A stretch of DNA of 64,000 nt from Nannobrachium achirus (lineage: Eukaryota > Chordata > Actinopteri > Myctophiformes > Myctophidae), in NCBI GenBank assembly GCA_963921795.1, contig OY997653.1, forward strand, positions 62,643,932-62,707,931, given 5' to 3'. The position numbers and the translations under genes were made by a program. Below, piece by piece: positions 34,587-46,616 of this stretch. Under the pieces are notes generated by a model. It did no database searches. It was not told where the DNA came from and was given only the letters and a program-made list of their open reading frames with translations. Numbering within the stretch: the first letter of the stretch is position 1; each line of letters opens with the position of its first letter.

Positions 34587-35436
34587 CCCAGTGCCAGCTC
34601 CATTTGAAAGTACTCCCACCTATCATCTTCCCATGCCTTCATCTCCTCTCTTTCCTTAGTTTCAGCCATTATTCTAAAATGTCACCCAGGCTTACATATA
34701 ACAATTTAATAAAAAGTACAAAAGGAGACAGAGATTACACCCATTAAAGCAGAACCTACAGCATGGGACTTACTGCCCACCACATTCTGTCACGAGGCGG
34801 AAGTTTGTGTGGGTGGCTTTTTATTGTTCTCCAGTGCAGGAAACTGCTTTCCTAGGATTAGTAGAAGTAGCCTAATTGCTTTAGCCAGATGGAAAATTGC
34901 TATGGATTAATGCATATACAGTACTGTAACGGTACAGTGTCCCTTTCCCATTTGTTCGGGCCACAGAAGAAACACTGCAGCTGCAGCGTAGCATTCATCT
35001 CCTGGGCTATGCAAAACAGTGACAACTTGGGAACACAATACACATTAATCTGTGGGATTATGAGATTCTTCTGCTTTAGAGGTGCTACCACTTTTTTTAA
35101 GCAACTTTTATTTATGAGAATGGTGTGAAAATCTCCTCCTTTACAGCCGCTCATCTGTCTTGCCTTCAATAAAATACAGCCTGTTCATAAATGCAGAAGA
35201 TTAAATCCATATGAAAATCCTTTTCAGGGGCATGCGCAGAGATAAGGAACGCAGGCAGTGGGGGCTGTGCCCGCCTCCAATGTGCTTTCCAGGTACATTT
35301 TTACATTGTCAGAGTTAAACTGACGCTCAGGATATTGTAGTGTGGGGAGGGGAATAATTACAACAACCCTACACAATGTAATTACAACATTAATATTTGC
35401 ACCAGTGTATATACAGATGTTTCCAAAATGGTAAAT
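34581..35436. other. About 0.85 kb without gene
   Basis: Nothing recognised on either strand. Confidence 0.4.
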
Positions 35437-35520
35437 GGTGCAATATAGCGCCTTTATCCAAGGTGCTTTATCGTGCATTATATTCACACACACATTCATA
35501 CACCGATGTAATTGTCTCCA
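35437..35520 (-). mobile_element. SINE 3' tail fragment
   Basis: AATGGTGCAATATAGCGCCT and CACACACACATTCATACACCG match the 3' part of the SINE at 49205. Confidence 0.5.
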
Positions 35521-35554
35521 CCAGCCGAAGGCTTGGGGGAGAGTATGTTTTCCC

Positions 35555-35612
35555 CTTCGTCCGTCCGTGTGTGCGTCCGTCCGTCCGTGCGTCCGTCCGT
35601 CCGTCCGTGTGT
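35555..35612. repeat. (CCGT)n microsatellite
   Basis: CCGT and GTGCGTCCGT units, imperfect. Confidence 0.85.
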
Positions 35613-35614
35613 CC

Positions 35615-36545
35615 TCGCAGTTTGTGTGCAGCTAATCTCAGTCGCCGTTGGCCCGGTCGCTGCCAAAGTGAGCACACACATTCCCTGGATGCCAATCTAG
35701 AACCTCTGCCCTAAAGTTTTCAAATGGGCCTTTTCTAGCGCCACCTAGTGGCCGATGTTCGCAAAACACATTTCTGTGCACTACTCTTACAGATTTTGTC
35801 CAAAAATCCTACAAATCGGTAGGCAGTATCTCGACAGTCATGTGATCGACACAGATCTGTCCGATTTTGCATATTCCTTCCTGATTGGCTAAGATTGGCT
35901 TCCAAAGTTTGTAGGATTGAGCCGTTTTGAACAAAATGCCTCAAATCCCAAACGCAAAGTGCAATTATCATGAAATCGCGCACACACGTTCCCACTAGGC
36001 CGAGGAAGAAATGCCACTTAATTTTTTTTAAATCAGCCTCATGGTGGCGCTATAACAGGCCGATTTGTGGTTTTACCTATAACTCCACCGATCAGTTTCA
36101 AACTTTGTAAGCGCACTCCCTAGAGGCTAAGGATAAACCTTTGCCCCGCATTTTTCACATCAGCCTTTTATAGCGCCACCTTTGGGCCGACTTATGTAAA
36201 ACACATTTTTGCATATTACTCCTTGAGATTTTATCCAAAAATCACGCAAATCGGTACACAGTATCTCTATAGTCATGTGATCAAGTCCGAACGGTCTGAT
36301 ATTTCATATTCCATCCTGATTGGCTAATATTAGCTTCCAAAGTTTGCAGGATTGCTCCGTTTTTGAACAAAATGCTTCAAATCATCAACGCAGCTTGCGA
36401 TTACCGTGAAATTTGCCACACATATTCCCACTAGGTCAAGGAACAAATGCTACCTTTTTTCACATTGGCCTGTTATAGCGCCACCAGCAGGTTGAGTTTA
36501 GCAAAACACATTTTTGGAACACAATGCTTCAAATCATGCATGCAG
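35615..36545. repeat. Dispersed repeat family H, long copy with tandem modules
   Basis: About 430-bp module repeated: TAGCGCCACCT at 35738 and 36173 and TATAGCGCCACCAGC at 36474, each followed by GCAAAACACATTT or similar; GGTACACAGTATCTC-like and CCTGATTGGCTAA words recur once per module. No coding sense. Confidence 0.6.
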
Positions 36546-37126
36546 CGTCCGATTTCCATGAAAGATCTATGGTGAAGAACATATGCCACCCTTTTTACAT
36601 TGGCATATTATACAGTAGCACCACCAGGACACACGGCCTGGTGGAGACCTGTGCTCGTTTTATGTGTCTCCACTTGCACGTGCAAGAAGAAACAACATTT
36701 GCAGCAGATATACTGTAGAACCAACCAAGACGCCCTAAGGGCAAACCACAGTCTCTTGTGCATGTGAGAGACATCACTTAGTGGCAGAGATATCAAACAT
36801 GTAAGTGCATATAGAAGTGATAGTGCCAGTGCAGCAGCAGTCAGTAAGACCTGTGACAATTGTATGCCATCTGGCACGATGGACTTGACGACCATAAGAA
36901 GGGTTAACCATCTTGACACAGAAGTGTCTTCAACCCCTGGTCTATTTCAGCATGCGCTTATTCTCAAGCTATCTGTCATTATATCTGAATACATCACTAT
37001 AAAATACAAAAAGCCCATTCAGTGTTTTGTCACGTTTCGTCTGAGTTATAATTAAAACATCAAGCAGTGAAGTCAGACATGACACGAGGCACTGTAGCCT
37101 CCATTAGGACGCACACATCCACAGTG

Positions 37127-37130
<4 letters not shown>
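36546..37130. other. Intergenic, nothing recognised
   Basis: No gene or repeat identified. Confidence 0.35.

Positions 37131-37172
<42 letters not shown>
37131..37172. repeat. (GA)n microsatellite
   Basis: About 21 GA units. Confidence 0.95.
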
Positions 37173-37176
<4 letters not shown>

Positions 37177-37904
37177 CAGTGTGAAATTCCAGAGTGGGTT
37201 TGTTGCCCCTGGATGCAGCGGAATGAAAAGAATGGGTCCCATTCACAAAGTTCCACTCAAGCGGCGCTCCTGCACTAATAGTGATCGACAGGAAGAAAGA
37301 CAGCAAGTTGTTTCCATATATAGGGCCTTTGTCCCCTTCGCCGAGGGGTGTAACAGGGAAAGTGTATTCTTAAAATAGCTTGAATTTGATGCGCTTGTTT
37401 GTCATAAGTGGTGCGCCGTTTGGTTGCTTGTTATTGTATGGGATACATACATTGGCAGGATAAATACAATGTAGGGGTTCAATGGCCAGCAGATTGAAAG
37501 ACATGTGAGAGACCTGTATCCATTCAAGTAGTACAAGATATTCTGTCATATTGTTGGTTTTAAAATACATGTAATGTTAACGGGGAAAAAATAATAATAA
37601 TCTGTGTCCAGAAAATACAACCAGTGTGTACTTTGCCTGGAGTGTGGGTTATGTGAACCCATACACAGGGTTTTTGAGGGGTGCCAGCCGCTCCAACAAC
37701 AGACTGCGTGTGTCTGTCAGTCCATGTCTGTCCGTATGTATGTATGAGGACGGCCTCAACAGCTGCAATACCACTGGGTGACCTACCTTCAAGTGGCGCT
37801 GTTGAGCAGCCTTGAAATTAGGGCCTAGTTAGGGCCGGGCCTTCATTTTCAGGCCCGTTGAGAACTCTAGTTTGAAGTGATACTGTGTACCATGTTATGG
37901 TATA
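37173..37904. other. Intergenic, nothing recognised
   Basis: No gene; only short open frames. Confidence 0.35.
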
Positions 37905-38180
37905 GGCCACTGTTTCCCAAACAGTGGGTCGGGACCCATTTGTGGGTCACAGGCCAATTTTTATGGGTCACAACACCATATTTTTGGGATGACTGCCTGG
38001 ACATTTGGACGATTGGGCATCTGGACAACTGGGCACCAAAACCGTCTGGGCACTATGGGCACCTGGACGAGTGGGCACTTAGGGGTGGAGATAACTGGCC
38101 ACCTGGATGAGTGGGCACCTGAATAACTGGTCACTACTAGGGACATGTGGGCACCTGGAGAGGGGCACCTGGAAACACTG
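37905..38180. repeat. hAT-like end followed by degenerate ~20-bp repeats
   Basis: CACTGTTTCCCAAACAGTGG near 37909 resembles a hAT end. From 37995 a TGGGCACCTGGACGA-like motif recurs 8-9 times with drift. Confidence 0.5.
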
Positions 38181-38204
38181 GGTGTGCTTTTTCTTTTCTA
38201 AAGA

Positions 38205-38378
38205 TTAGCTTTTTGGCTTTTCTGCTTTTATTGATAGTTTGTAAGTGACAATAGACAGGAAAGAGCTGAGAGAGAGACAGTGAGATACAAGCAGCAAAGG
38301 TGGTCGAGAACAGGACTCGAACTCACAACACGCTTTCAGGCTACGTCTAAGTGCCCAGTCCACTAGACCAGCGATCCG
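38205..38378 (-). mobile_element. tRNA-derived SINE
   Basis: The minus strand starts CCCGGATCGCTGGTCTAGTG (A box TGGTCTAGTGG) and has the B box GAGTTCGAGTCC about 45 bp on, then a body ending CAATAAAAGCAGAAAAGCC. A different SINE family from the one at 9010. Confidence 0.75.
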
Positions 38379-39092
38379 GGCCCATACTCAGGATTTTACA
38401 CAACATGGGGCCCCCCCAGGAGGTGAAGTTTCTTTCTTTTATATTTTATTTGTATTTTTATATAATAGCATATTTCCACTGTCTTAAACTGATAAAGTCA
38501 TTTCCTACCTGTGCTTTTAATTGAGTGAGATGCGTCTGTCAAAGCTGGCGTTGCTTTATATCAAGAAGCGGTGACATCATCGACTACTAACTGAGACATC
38601 TGCCAGGATGAAAAAAATAATAATACAGTTCCAATTAAAATAATGGCACATTCAAAGACATTTGAATTGATAATGTAATTATGTTGTCCCACCCCCTCCA
38701 TGCTGCTGTACTCCCACTTTTCCCCAAATGACGATTCATTTGTAGCATCTGCGTCTATTATTCAGAGGGGACTGGGGAGATTTGGCAGTATGCCCCGGGG
38801 CGGTGTACACAAATTTAACCAAATGGACCTTTTACATATTTTGAACACGCAGTGTTAAATAAGTTACAGATACTTAGTTGACCGTTGTCCCCCAGGGCTC
38901 TTCACTAGATTCTCAAATCTTGTACCGTATATCTCTTTTCACCAACAAATCTCATCGCCAAAACCCGCAACACTACGCGTGGCAATATTTTTGCTCAATA
39001 TATTCCCCGGAATAGAGAAGCTAGGATTTGAATACTGAGCAAACTCACTCAATGCCAATGACGTCTTTGACGTCTTTTGTGTTTTTTGTAAA
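38379..39092. other. Intergenic, nothing recognised
   Basis: No gene or classified repeat. Confidence 0.35.
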
Positions 39093-39119
39093 GGAAAAAA
39101 AAAAAAAAAAAAAAAAAAA
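39093..39119. repeat. Poly(A) run
   Basis: About 26 A residues, followed by T-rich sequence; no retroposon body recognised. Confidence 0.85.
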
Positions 39120-39458
39120 CATTTTTTTTTATTTTTTTTAAAAGATGTCAAAATGACCTGAGATCAGAGAGATGGTTTTCTCTGTTTGTGTGTTGGCTCC
39201 CTCGTTTAGCTGATTGAGAAAATGTGTGTCCATTCTAGTGGATGGACACTTTTTTTTCATTCAAACAGCTCTATCTCTGGAACCATTTGTCTGATTGACA
39301 AAATTCTTTTTGCCACTGAATCACAACAACTGTGTCTGTTTCTGTGGGGAAAAAGACAAAATCAGGGCACAGCTACCTTGGAGCCATTTGGGCATTTGGC
39401 ATTGAGTGATGTGTACTGTATGTATGGCACAAGAAGGTCAAATGACTGAAAGCTGAAC

Positions 39459-40955
39459 TCTGAGATACCTCTACAGTGTCTGAGTATAGATACCTCTACA
39501 GTGTCTGAGTATAGATACCTCTACAGTGTCTGAGTATAGATACCTCTACAGTGTCTGAGTATAGATACCTCTACAGTGTCTGAGTATAGATACCTCTACA
39601 GTGTCTGAGTATAGATACCTCTACAGTGTCTGAGTATAGATACCTCTACAGTGTCTGAGTATAGATACCTCTACAGTGTCTGAGTATAGATACCTCTACA
39701 GTGTCTGAGTATAGATACCTCTACAGTGTCTGAGTATAGATACCTCTACAGTGTCTGAGTATAGATACCTCTACAGTGTCTGAGTATAGATACCTCTACA
39801 GTGTCTGAGTATAGATACCTCTACAGTGTCTGAGTATAGATACCTCTACAGTGTCTGAGTATAGATACCTCTACAGTGTCTGAGTATATATACCTCTACA
39901 GTGTCTGAGTATAGATACCTCTACAGTGTATAGATACCTCTACAGTGTCTGAGTATAGATACCTCTACAGTGTCTGAGTATAGATACCTCTACAGTGTCT
40001 GAGTATAGATACCTCTACAGTGTCTGAGTATAGATACCTCTACAGTGTCTGAGTATACATACCTCTACAGTGTCTGAGTATATATACCTCTACAGTGTCT
40101 GAGTATAGATACCTCTACATTGTCTGAGTATAGATACCTCTACAGTGTCTGAGTATAGATACCTCTACAGTGTCTGAGTATAGATACCTCTACAGTGTCT
40201 GAGTATAGATACCTCTACAGTGTCTGAGTATAGATACCTCTACAGTGTCTGAGTATAGATACCTCTACAGTGTCTGAGTATAGATACCTCTACAGTGTCT
40301 GAGTATAGATACCTCTACAGTGTCTGAGTATAGATACCTCTACAGTGTCTGAGTATAGATACCTCTACAGTGTCTGAGTATAGATACCTCTACAGTGTCT
40401 GAGTATAGATACCTCTACAGTGTCTGAGTATAGATACCTCTACAGTGTCTGAGTATAGATACCTCTACAGTGTCTGAGTATAGATACCTCTACAGTGTCT
40501 GAGTATAGATACCTCTACAGTGTCTGAGTATAGATACCTCTACAGTGTCTGAGTATAGATACCTCTATAGTGTCTGAGTATAGATACCTCTACAGTGTCT
40601 GAGTATAGATACCTCTACAGTGTCTGAGTATAGATACCTCTACAGTGTCTGAGTATAGATACCTCTACAGTGTCTGAGTATAGATACCTCTACAGTGTCT
40701 GAGTATAGAACCTCTACATTGTCTGAGTATAGATACCTCTACAGTGTCTGAGTATAGATACCTCTACAGTGTCTGAGTATAGATACCTCTACAGTGTCTG
40801 AGTATAGATACCTCTACAGTGTCTGAGTATAGATACCTCTACAGTGTCTGAGTATAGATACCTCTACAGTGTCTGAGTATAGATACCTCTACAGTGTCTG
40901 AGTATAGATACCTCTACAGTGTCTGAGTATAGATACCTCTACAGTGTCTGAGTAT
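39459..40955. repeat. 25-bp minisatellite, ~60 units
   Basis: Unit TGTCTGAGTATAGATACCTC plus TACAG, almost invariant over 1.5 kb. Exceptions: one truncated unit near 39922-39935, single-base variants near 39888, 40060, 40081, 40119, 40568 and 40712, and a one-base deletion near 40709. Ends abruptly at a NotI-type GCGGCCGC. Confidence 0.97.
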
Positions 40956-40961
40956 GCGGCC

Positions 40962-41755
40962 GCCGTTTGTTCTCTTCCACACTGATTAGATTCAGCTTCC
41001 ACGCCTCATTTGAGTTTTAGTTAACGGATGAGCGGTGCTTTATTTCAACTGTTCAATGTGTACGGCTCAAAAATAATATTGACTGGAAGCCGGTGGTAGC
41101 TAGACAAATATGCTGATCCGCGGAGAATCCCCATCCAATCCGCTTTATTTGAGCATGCCTTAAATGTTTGCCCACAGCTCCAGATGCCAAAACAAATGGT
41201 GGGAAATGCTAAGGCTGAAAGAATTATTCATCACAGAGTGTTCCTTTTATGGGCGTATAACTCCGCCCTACCCGTATGCAAGCAAAACCAATGGAGTTAA
41301 AAATGTGAATCAGACAAAAATGACAGCGGAGAACAATATTGCAGAGCTCAAGACCCTGATGCTGGACAGGACGGTGTGGAGGGCAGTGATTCAGGAGTTG
41401 ATGTCGGCAAAGCCGCACTCTTGCATTGCATTGCATCACACAAATATACTGTATATTATAGGCCTACAGTATATGTATTTTGTAAAAGATCATGTCAGTC
41501 AAATCAATCGTCTGCGTACAGTATGTTGGAGGTGTAGGTTCCATGCTCACATTGCCTACCACTTGTAGGCTAATGTGAAGTAAGTGAAGCCATTTAAAAG
41601 CTGGTAGTTTAGAGTAAAAACTCTAAAAAGGCCATAACACACGCCACCCCCTGAGAGGTGAATCACTGACAGTGTGAAAGCAAAGTGGCGAAGTGGGAGG
41701 ATGACATCACAGCCCCCCGAAGAACAAGTGCCTTGAAGTTGGACCCATGTTCAAA
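40962..41755. other. Intergenic
   Basis: A peptide DRTVWRAVIQELMSAKPH near 41365-41420 faintly resembles a LINE C-terminus but is unsupported otherwise. Confidence 0.3.
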
Positions 41756-41756
41756 C

Positions 41757-41860
41757 CACACGCACGCTGCACGCTGCACGCACGCCGCACGCTGCACGCT
41801 GCACGCACGCCGCACGCTGCACGCTGCACGCTGCACGCCGCACGCACGCTGCACGCACAT
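41757..41860. repeat. (CACGCTG)n repeat
   Basis: Seven-base CACGCTG and four-base CACG/CGCA variants, about 14 units. Confidence 0.9.
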
Positions 41861-41907
41861 ACACACTGCATTCATGCCAACCTCCCTGTCCACAACCAAC
41901 TGTCTCA

Positions 41908-41950
41908 CGGTCTCTATAACAGTCTCTATAACAGTCTCTATAACAGTCTC
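41908..41950. repeat. 13-bp tandem repeat
   Basis: Three to four units of GTCTCTATAACA(G). Confidence 0.85.
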
Positions 41951-42183
41951 CAATAACACTGCATGTCCTGAGGAGACATTTAAAGTTGCTTGTTTTGGGT
42001 GAAATGGGAATGGCTGGTCAAAACCTGGCTTAACTCTTGAGACAGAGGAGAAGATGTTGCACAAGCAGTGATTCCACCGCCGCACTCGTCTGTGGTTGTG
42101 GTGTGTGCGTGCCTGCGTGTGTGCGTGCGTGTGTGCGCCATGCATGTGTGCATTTGTGGAAAGAAAGGAAATGTGATTGCACT

Positions 42184-42600
42184 CAATTCAATTCAATACA
42201 AAGGAGCTTTATTGGCATGAGAAAACATATGTTTACATTGCCAAAGCAAGTGTCACAAATAAAATAAAAACAGCTGAAAATGGGGAACATATATACATTG
42301 GGAGGGGGTACGGCATTGTGTAAACAGAGCTATGTCGCATTGTGACATTTTATATATATACAGGGTATAAAGCTTTTGGAACAAAGCATTATTTTTTTCT
42401 CAAAATGCATTTAAAGGTCGTAGCTCTGTTTCATACTGTATGTGCAGTAGGTCTAGATGTCAATCCATGGTTTATAGTCCTTAGGGTTGTTGTGTTTCTA
42501 GCCTTCTTTTGTCGCAACAGTTCACAAATCTTGCTGCTGTGTTCGAACATTGTTGTATTTCTCCCAGTAGGTATGGGAGTTTTTCATCAGTGCACTCGAT
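42184..42600 (-). mobile_element. LINE (L2/CR1-type) 3' end
   Basis: TCAATTCAATTCAATACAAA then GAGCTTTATTGGCATGAGAA, TTACATTGCCAAAGCAAGTG and TATTTCTCCCAGTAGGTATG: the familiar fish L2-like 3' region in reverse, with its ATTGAATTGA tail at 42184. No intact RT frame. Confidence 0.65.
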
Positions 42601-43184
42601 GAACACACGTCACACACGTATAAGCACTCATGCACACACACGTTGACATACCAACGCATTTAATATCTCAAATGTGATTGAAGAGACTGAAATATGCATC
42701 TCGAGGGGACATGACGTCAAAGCACGCAAGTGATGTGTTTGTAGTTACTAGTTAGGCTATGCATATTTATGAAAGGTGGCGAAGACCGACCTCATATCAA
42801 AGCAATCTTCAGTACAAGATGTATGAAAAGTGACATTACTCTTGCGTCTCGGTGGCGTCTCCTTTCCTCCAGTGGTTTAACACCCACCTCTGATGTCTGT
42901 GTGCATTTCTCAGCTAGAGAGGATCAGGGCTCCAAACGGAGTTGCAAAATTGGGTTGCAGAATAAGACAGGAAAACTTTTAAAGGGTTTCAATCCGTTTA
43001 GGTTCTGTGTCCCCATTCAAACCCGGTCTCTACCACTGAGCGATGATAGAATCTCCACAAGTTATCATGGGGACATTATTGGGGATAGGAGCTTCATAGG
43101 CAGTGTTGGTCAACCAGTAGGTGTCACAAGCACATTAGACCCTGAATGTGTATTCACAATACCTTATGCCTATTTTCAAAGTGA
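42601..43184. other. Intergenic; possible tRNA-like head near 43010-43060
   Basis: The minus strand at about 43060-43015 reads CGCTCAGTGGTAGAGACCGG and GTTTGAATGGGG, A and B box-like, a possible SINE head. The open frame 42769-43251 runs through repeats and is not a gene. Confidence 0.35.
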
Positions 43185-43653
43185 GGCAGCCATAGCTGAA
43201 TGGGTAGAGAGGCTATCTGGGAATCACAGGGTCCCCGGGTTAAAGGAGTAGTTCACCCCCAAAATGATATTTTTTTCCTATTGATTACTCATGCCATGGA
43301 GACTTGAGTTCAATAATATTTGTTGGTATTCGTCGCATTCCTAAGACAAAAAAAGTTATTATAGTAAATTTACTCCCATTGATTCCAGATATGTGGGTCC
43401 CCATCCGGAATCAAAGGGGGTAAATTTACTGTTTCAAATAGAACTCGACCCAAATGCATTTGTGTCCCCATTCGGAATCAACAGAGGGACATTTATTGTA
43501 ATCAAATTATTGTCTTTAGAAATGCGACAAACACTAGAAAATATTATTGAACTCAAGTCTCCATGGCATGAGTAATCAATAGAAAGTAATTTTGGGGGTG
43601 AACTACTCCTTTAAGTGTCCCTGAGCAAGACCCTTAACACCTAACTGCTATCA
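43185..43653 (+). mobile_element. tRNA-derived SINE interrupted by a TTAA element
   Basis: Head GGCAGCCATAGCTGAATGGG with A box; the B box is cut at CCCCGGGT|TAA. The body resumes at 43615 as GTGTCCCTGAGCAAGACCCT. Confidence 0.7.
43240..43614. mobile_element. Foldback element at a TTAA site, copy 2
   Basis: TTAA-AGGAGTAGTTCACCCCC to GGGGGTGAACTACTCCT-TTAA, same family as 33174-33495, with TTAA at both ends. The centre is more diverged. Confidence 0.82.
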
Positions 43654-44168
43654 GTCCCATCCTAATTTACACTTTAAGACAGAATAAGACATAATAAAGC
43701 CATAATAAGAAATAATGTGTTGGTAATTAGAACTAATATGTTTTATTATACAGAAACAAAGACAGAATAGCAGAAAGAGTGGATACATTCTCTGGCACCG
43801 TCACCTGCCACGGAACTGCCGATAGGACCGGCAGTAGGACCGGCGGCCGCCGCACTGACCGGCAGGTCCCGTCGTGGTAAACTGCCGGTCCGTGCAATGG
43901 TGGCTGCTGCGGCAGTTACCAGCGATGCCGGTCCTACCTACAGTTCCGTGGCTGCCGGTCCTTAGTATCGCCGGCGATGCAGCACGACTGGCGGTCGAAC
44001 TGCCGGTCGGCAGGTGCCGGTGCCAGAGAATGTATTCGCTCTTTCTGCTATTCTGTCTTTGTTTCTGTCTAATAAAACATATTAGTTCTAATTACCAACA
44101 CATTGTTTCTTATTATGGCTTTATTATGTCTTATTCTGTCTTAAAGTGTACTGTAAATTAAGATGGGA
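43654..44168. mobile_element. Foldback element with GC-rich core
   Basis: Arms of about 140 bp: GTCCCATCCTAATTTAC, TTTAAGACAGAATAAGACAT ... against ATGTCTTATTCTGTCTTAAA ... GTAAATTAAGATGGGAC. The arms are AT-rich; the core (about 43797-44024) is GC-rich with repeated CTGCCGGTCC/GGACCGGCAG words in both orientations. No coding capacity. Confidence 0.78.
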
Positions 44169-44880
44169 CCCTGCTCTCTGCGTGCTGTATTAATGCTCAC
44201 TGCTTCTAGTTAGGATGAGTAATTGCAGGGGACATATTTTACGTAAGTGTACCATGTGTGTGCGCGTGTGCATGCGTGTGTGGTTGTGGGTGGGCGGGCG
44301 AGAGGCGACGTAGCCTTCTGCATTCTGTGTATTCATGTGTCATTCAGCCTACAGACAGAGACTGAGCTGTCACACAGTATCTGTCAGTCAGGCAGACAAC
44401 AGCACAATATGCATATGCATCATATTCACAGGAGGACACTTATCATTTCAACAATGTATTTATTAATCATTCATTCATACTTAATTAAACAGCAAATTAT
44501 ATGATAAATCCTCAAGAACCGAAAGTGCGTGTATAGGAAATAATTTTCCACCCGAAATGCACCTCTGTGGCTTTGCTGGGGTTTCTCTGAGGAACAGTCA
44601 GGGATATTCCACCAACGTTCTAGGGTAGACCCGCCTTCCCGGTGCCTGATTGGCTTCCTGGCAGCCATTGTTTTACTGAGGTTAGGGTTAGGTTTAGGTT
44701 TAGGCATTGTTACAAAAAAACAATACTCACAGCGACTATACTGGCCAATCACAGCGAGTCTCCGTGGCAAACACATTTATTGCAGAGGGCAGGCACGTGC
44801 ACACACAGACATCAAAGGGGGCTTGAGCCCCTGCCCTTTGATCAGTCTGTTAAAAGTGCCATCTCCAGACCACGAAGTAA
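44169..44880. other. Intergenic
   Basis: GGTTAGGGTTAGGTTTAGGTTTAGG-type words near 44676-44705 match the foldback at 31028; otherwise nothing. Confidence 0.35.
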
Positions 44881-44881
44881 G

Positions 44882-45017
44882 TCATTTACCATGAGAGGGA
44901 GTGGGTTGTAGGCTGATTTACCACTGTTTCAGGGTTGTGGCACAAGGCGAAGCCGAGCGCCAAACAACCCTGAAACAGCGGTAAATCAGCCAACAACCCA
45001 CGACCCTCGAATGGTAA
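44882..45017. mobile_element. Hairpin element
   Basis: CATTTACCATGAGAGGGAGT ... CACTGTTTCAGGGTTGT faces ACAACCCTGAAACAGCGGTA ... CCTCGAATGGTAAATTG, loop GGCACAAGGCGAAGCCGAGC. TTTACCATTGTTTTAAGCC at 45145 may be its outer end. Confidence 0.65.
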
Positions 45018-45363
45018 ATTGCTTTTCTACCACTTCTACCATATAAATGAAAGAAAACACAGTTGTAACTTGCAAGGATCTTGGAAATGTTACAACTGCA
45101 ACACAACAGTGGGCGGGGTCCATGAGCCAACTCAAGGTTGTTGATTTACCATTGTTTTAAGCCAATCAGAATCCAGTATCTGAACATGTGACCACAAAAA
45201 GTGGTAGAATGCAGTTTTTACTATGGTGAAAAAAATGCAAATGCCCTCTTTCCATGCCATACCTGAAGGCAGCGTTCAAGAGAATTGCCTTAACCAAACT
45301 CTCCCGAACTTGAATGCAGCATCTTATGTTGAAAGAATTGCCCTTTCTGTGTAGAAATCAAGC

Positions 45364-45442
45364 ATCGAAAATAGCTGACCTCCAAGCTCACAACGTGTCG
45401 CGCTGCGACGTGTTGTGAGCTTGGAGGTCGGCTATTTTCGAT
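45364..45442. repeat. Palindrome module with matched arm substitutions
   Basis: ATCGAAAATAGCTGACCTCC ... GGAGGTCGGCTATTTTCGAT. Both arms have GACCTCCAAGC where other copies have GATCTACAAGC. Confidence 0.85.
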
Positions 45443-46616
45443 ATTTTTTACCAAAAGGCCCCTTTAGAAATTTCAGCCACTGCCTCTCTAACATTCTCTG
45501 CACGTCCCTTGCAGAGGGCAAGATTGATACGAGCCACAGAGCAGAAATACTGTCATGACAGAGGCTCCCCCTTGAGTGCATGTGGGAATGACGGACAGGT
45601 GCGGTCACACCCAGCTCAGAGTCCATTTAGTTTAGACCAGGGGCATAGTTCTGCCGATTTAAAATGACTCCAATACGGAACTAAAACTTCCTATGATTGG
45701 CCGCTAGTTGCGCTGTTTTCCCCCCCGGCCGATCGCAAAAAGAATTGCCCTGCATTGGATCCCATTCATTTTCCCCTTTCGTTTTCTAACCTTAATTAAC
45801 ATTTTCATCAATACTGTATGGTTCCTATCGCTAGTTAAAAATTGCCTTTCAATCAACATCATATTCGTTTTGTCGAAATGTGGTCCAATGTATTTTAAAA
45901 TAAATGATAAAGTTGCGGGGGGGCGTGGCCAACTAAACTAATACCAGCCGGCTGTGTTCTTCTTCGTGTGCTGTATTTCGGGAGGCTCCGACCACATTCT
46001 CCCATGTATCCCTGCGTTGCACGTGACTGTTGGCAGCCAATAGCATCTCTGATGCCTTTACAATTCTATGATGGCGACACCCATTCCAAGGGGTAGAAAG
46101 GGCCATTTGCGCTGCATAGAAACCAATGGCTTCGCTTCGTCCATATTTCTCTACAGTAGGCCAGGTGTGACTGCTGCTTGCATCAGCCATCCCCCACACC
46201 ACAGTGCTAACTATTCCAATGCAATGTTGTCATTTAGCAGACACTTGACTTGACAAAGTGCAAAATCAGAGTAAAGCCAAAAAAAGTATTGTGTTACATA
46301 AAAACTAGAATAACAGATAGACATCAAACATAACATCTGTTTAAATATCAGTAGACAAATCTACCTATTAAATAACATCGGCCTACTGTACAAAGCATTA
46401 TATAAACAAGTAGGCATAGGCCTATTATAACTAGCATCTACTAAATACATGTACTGATAGTCTGATGCAAATGAGGAGGTATAGTGGGTGAGGAGGAATT
46501 TGAAGAGGTGAGAAGATGGGGAGAAGGAGTCACCATTACGGTGTTTTCCTTGGAAATGTAAAGACCTTGCGGGGGGAAGGCGATCCACCGTATCCACGTT
46601 TCCAGGGAAGAAGAGA
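45443..46616. other. Intergenic, about 1.2 kb
   Basis: No gene. TTGTCATTTAGCAGACAC near 46228 is the conserved tail word of a common fish SINE/LINE. Confidence 0.35.

Noticed and set aside
39459..40955. CRISPR-like array
   Set aside because: Head-to-tail 25-bp units with no spacers, in a vertebrate genome.
41164..41568. Frame containing DRTVWRAVIQELMSAKPH
   Set aside because: Slight resemblance to LINE C-termini only; no tail, no neighbouring LINE motifs.
42769..43251. 160-residue open frame
   Set aside because: Runs into a SINE head and a TTAA element, no homology recognised.
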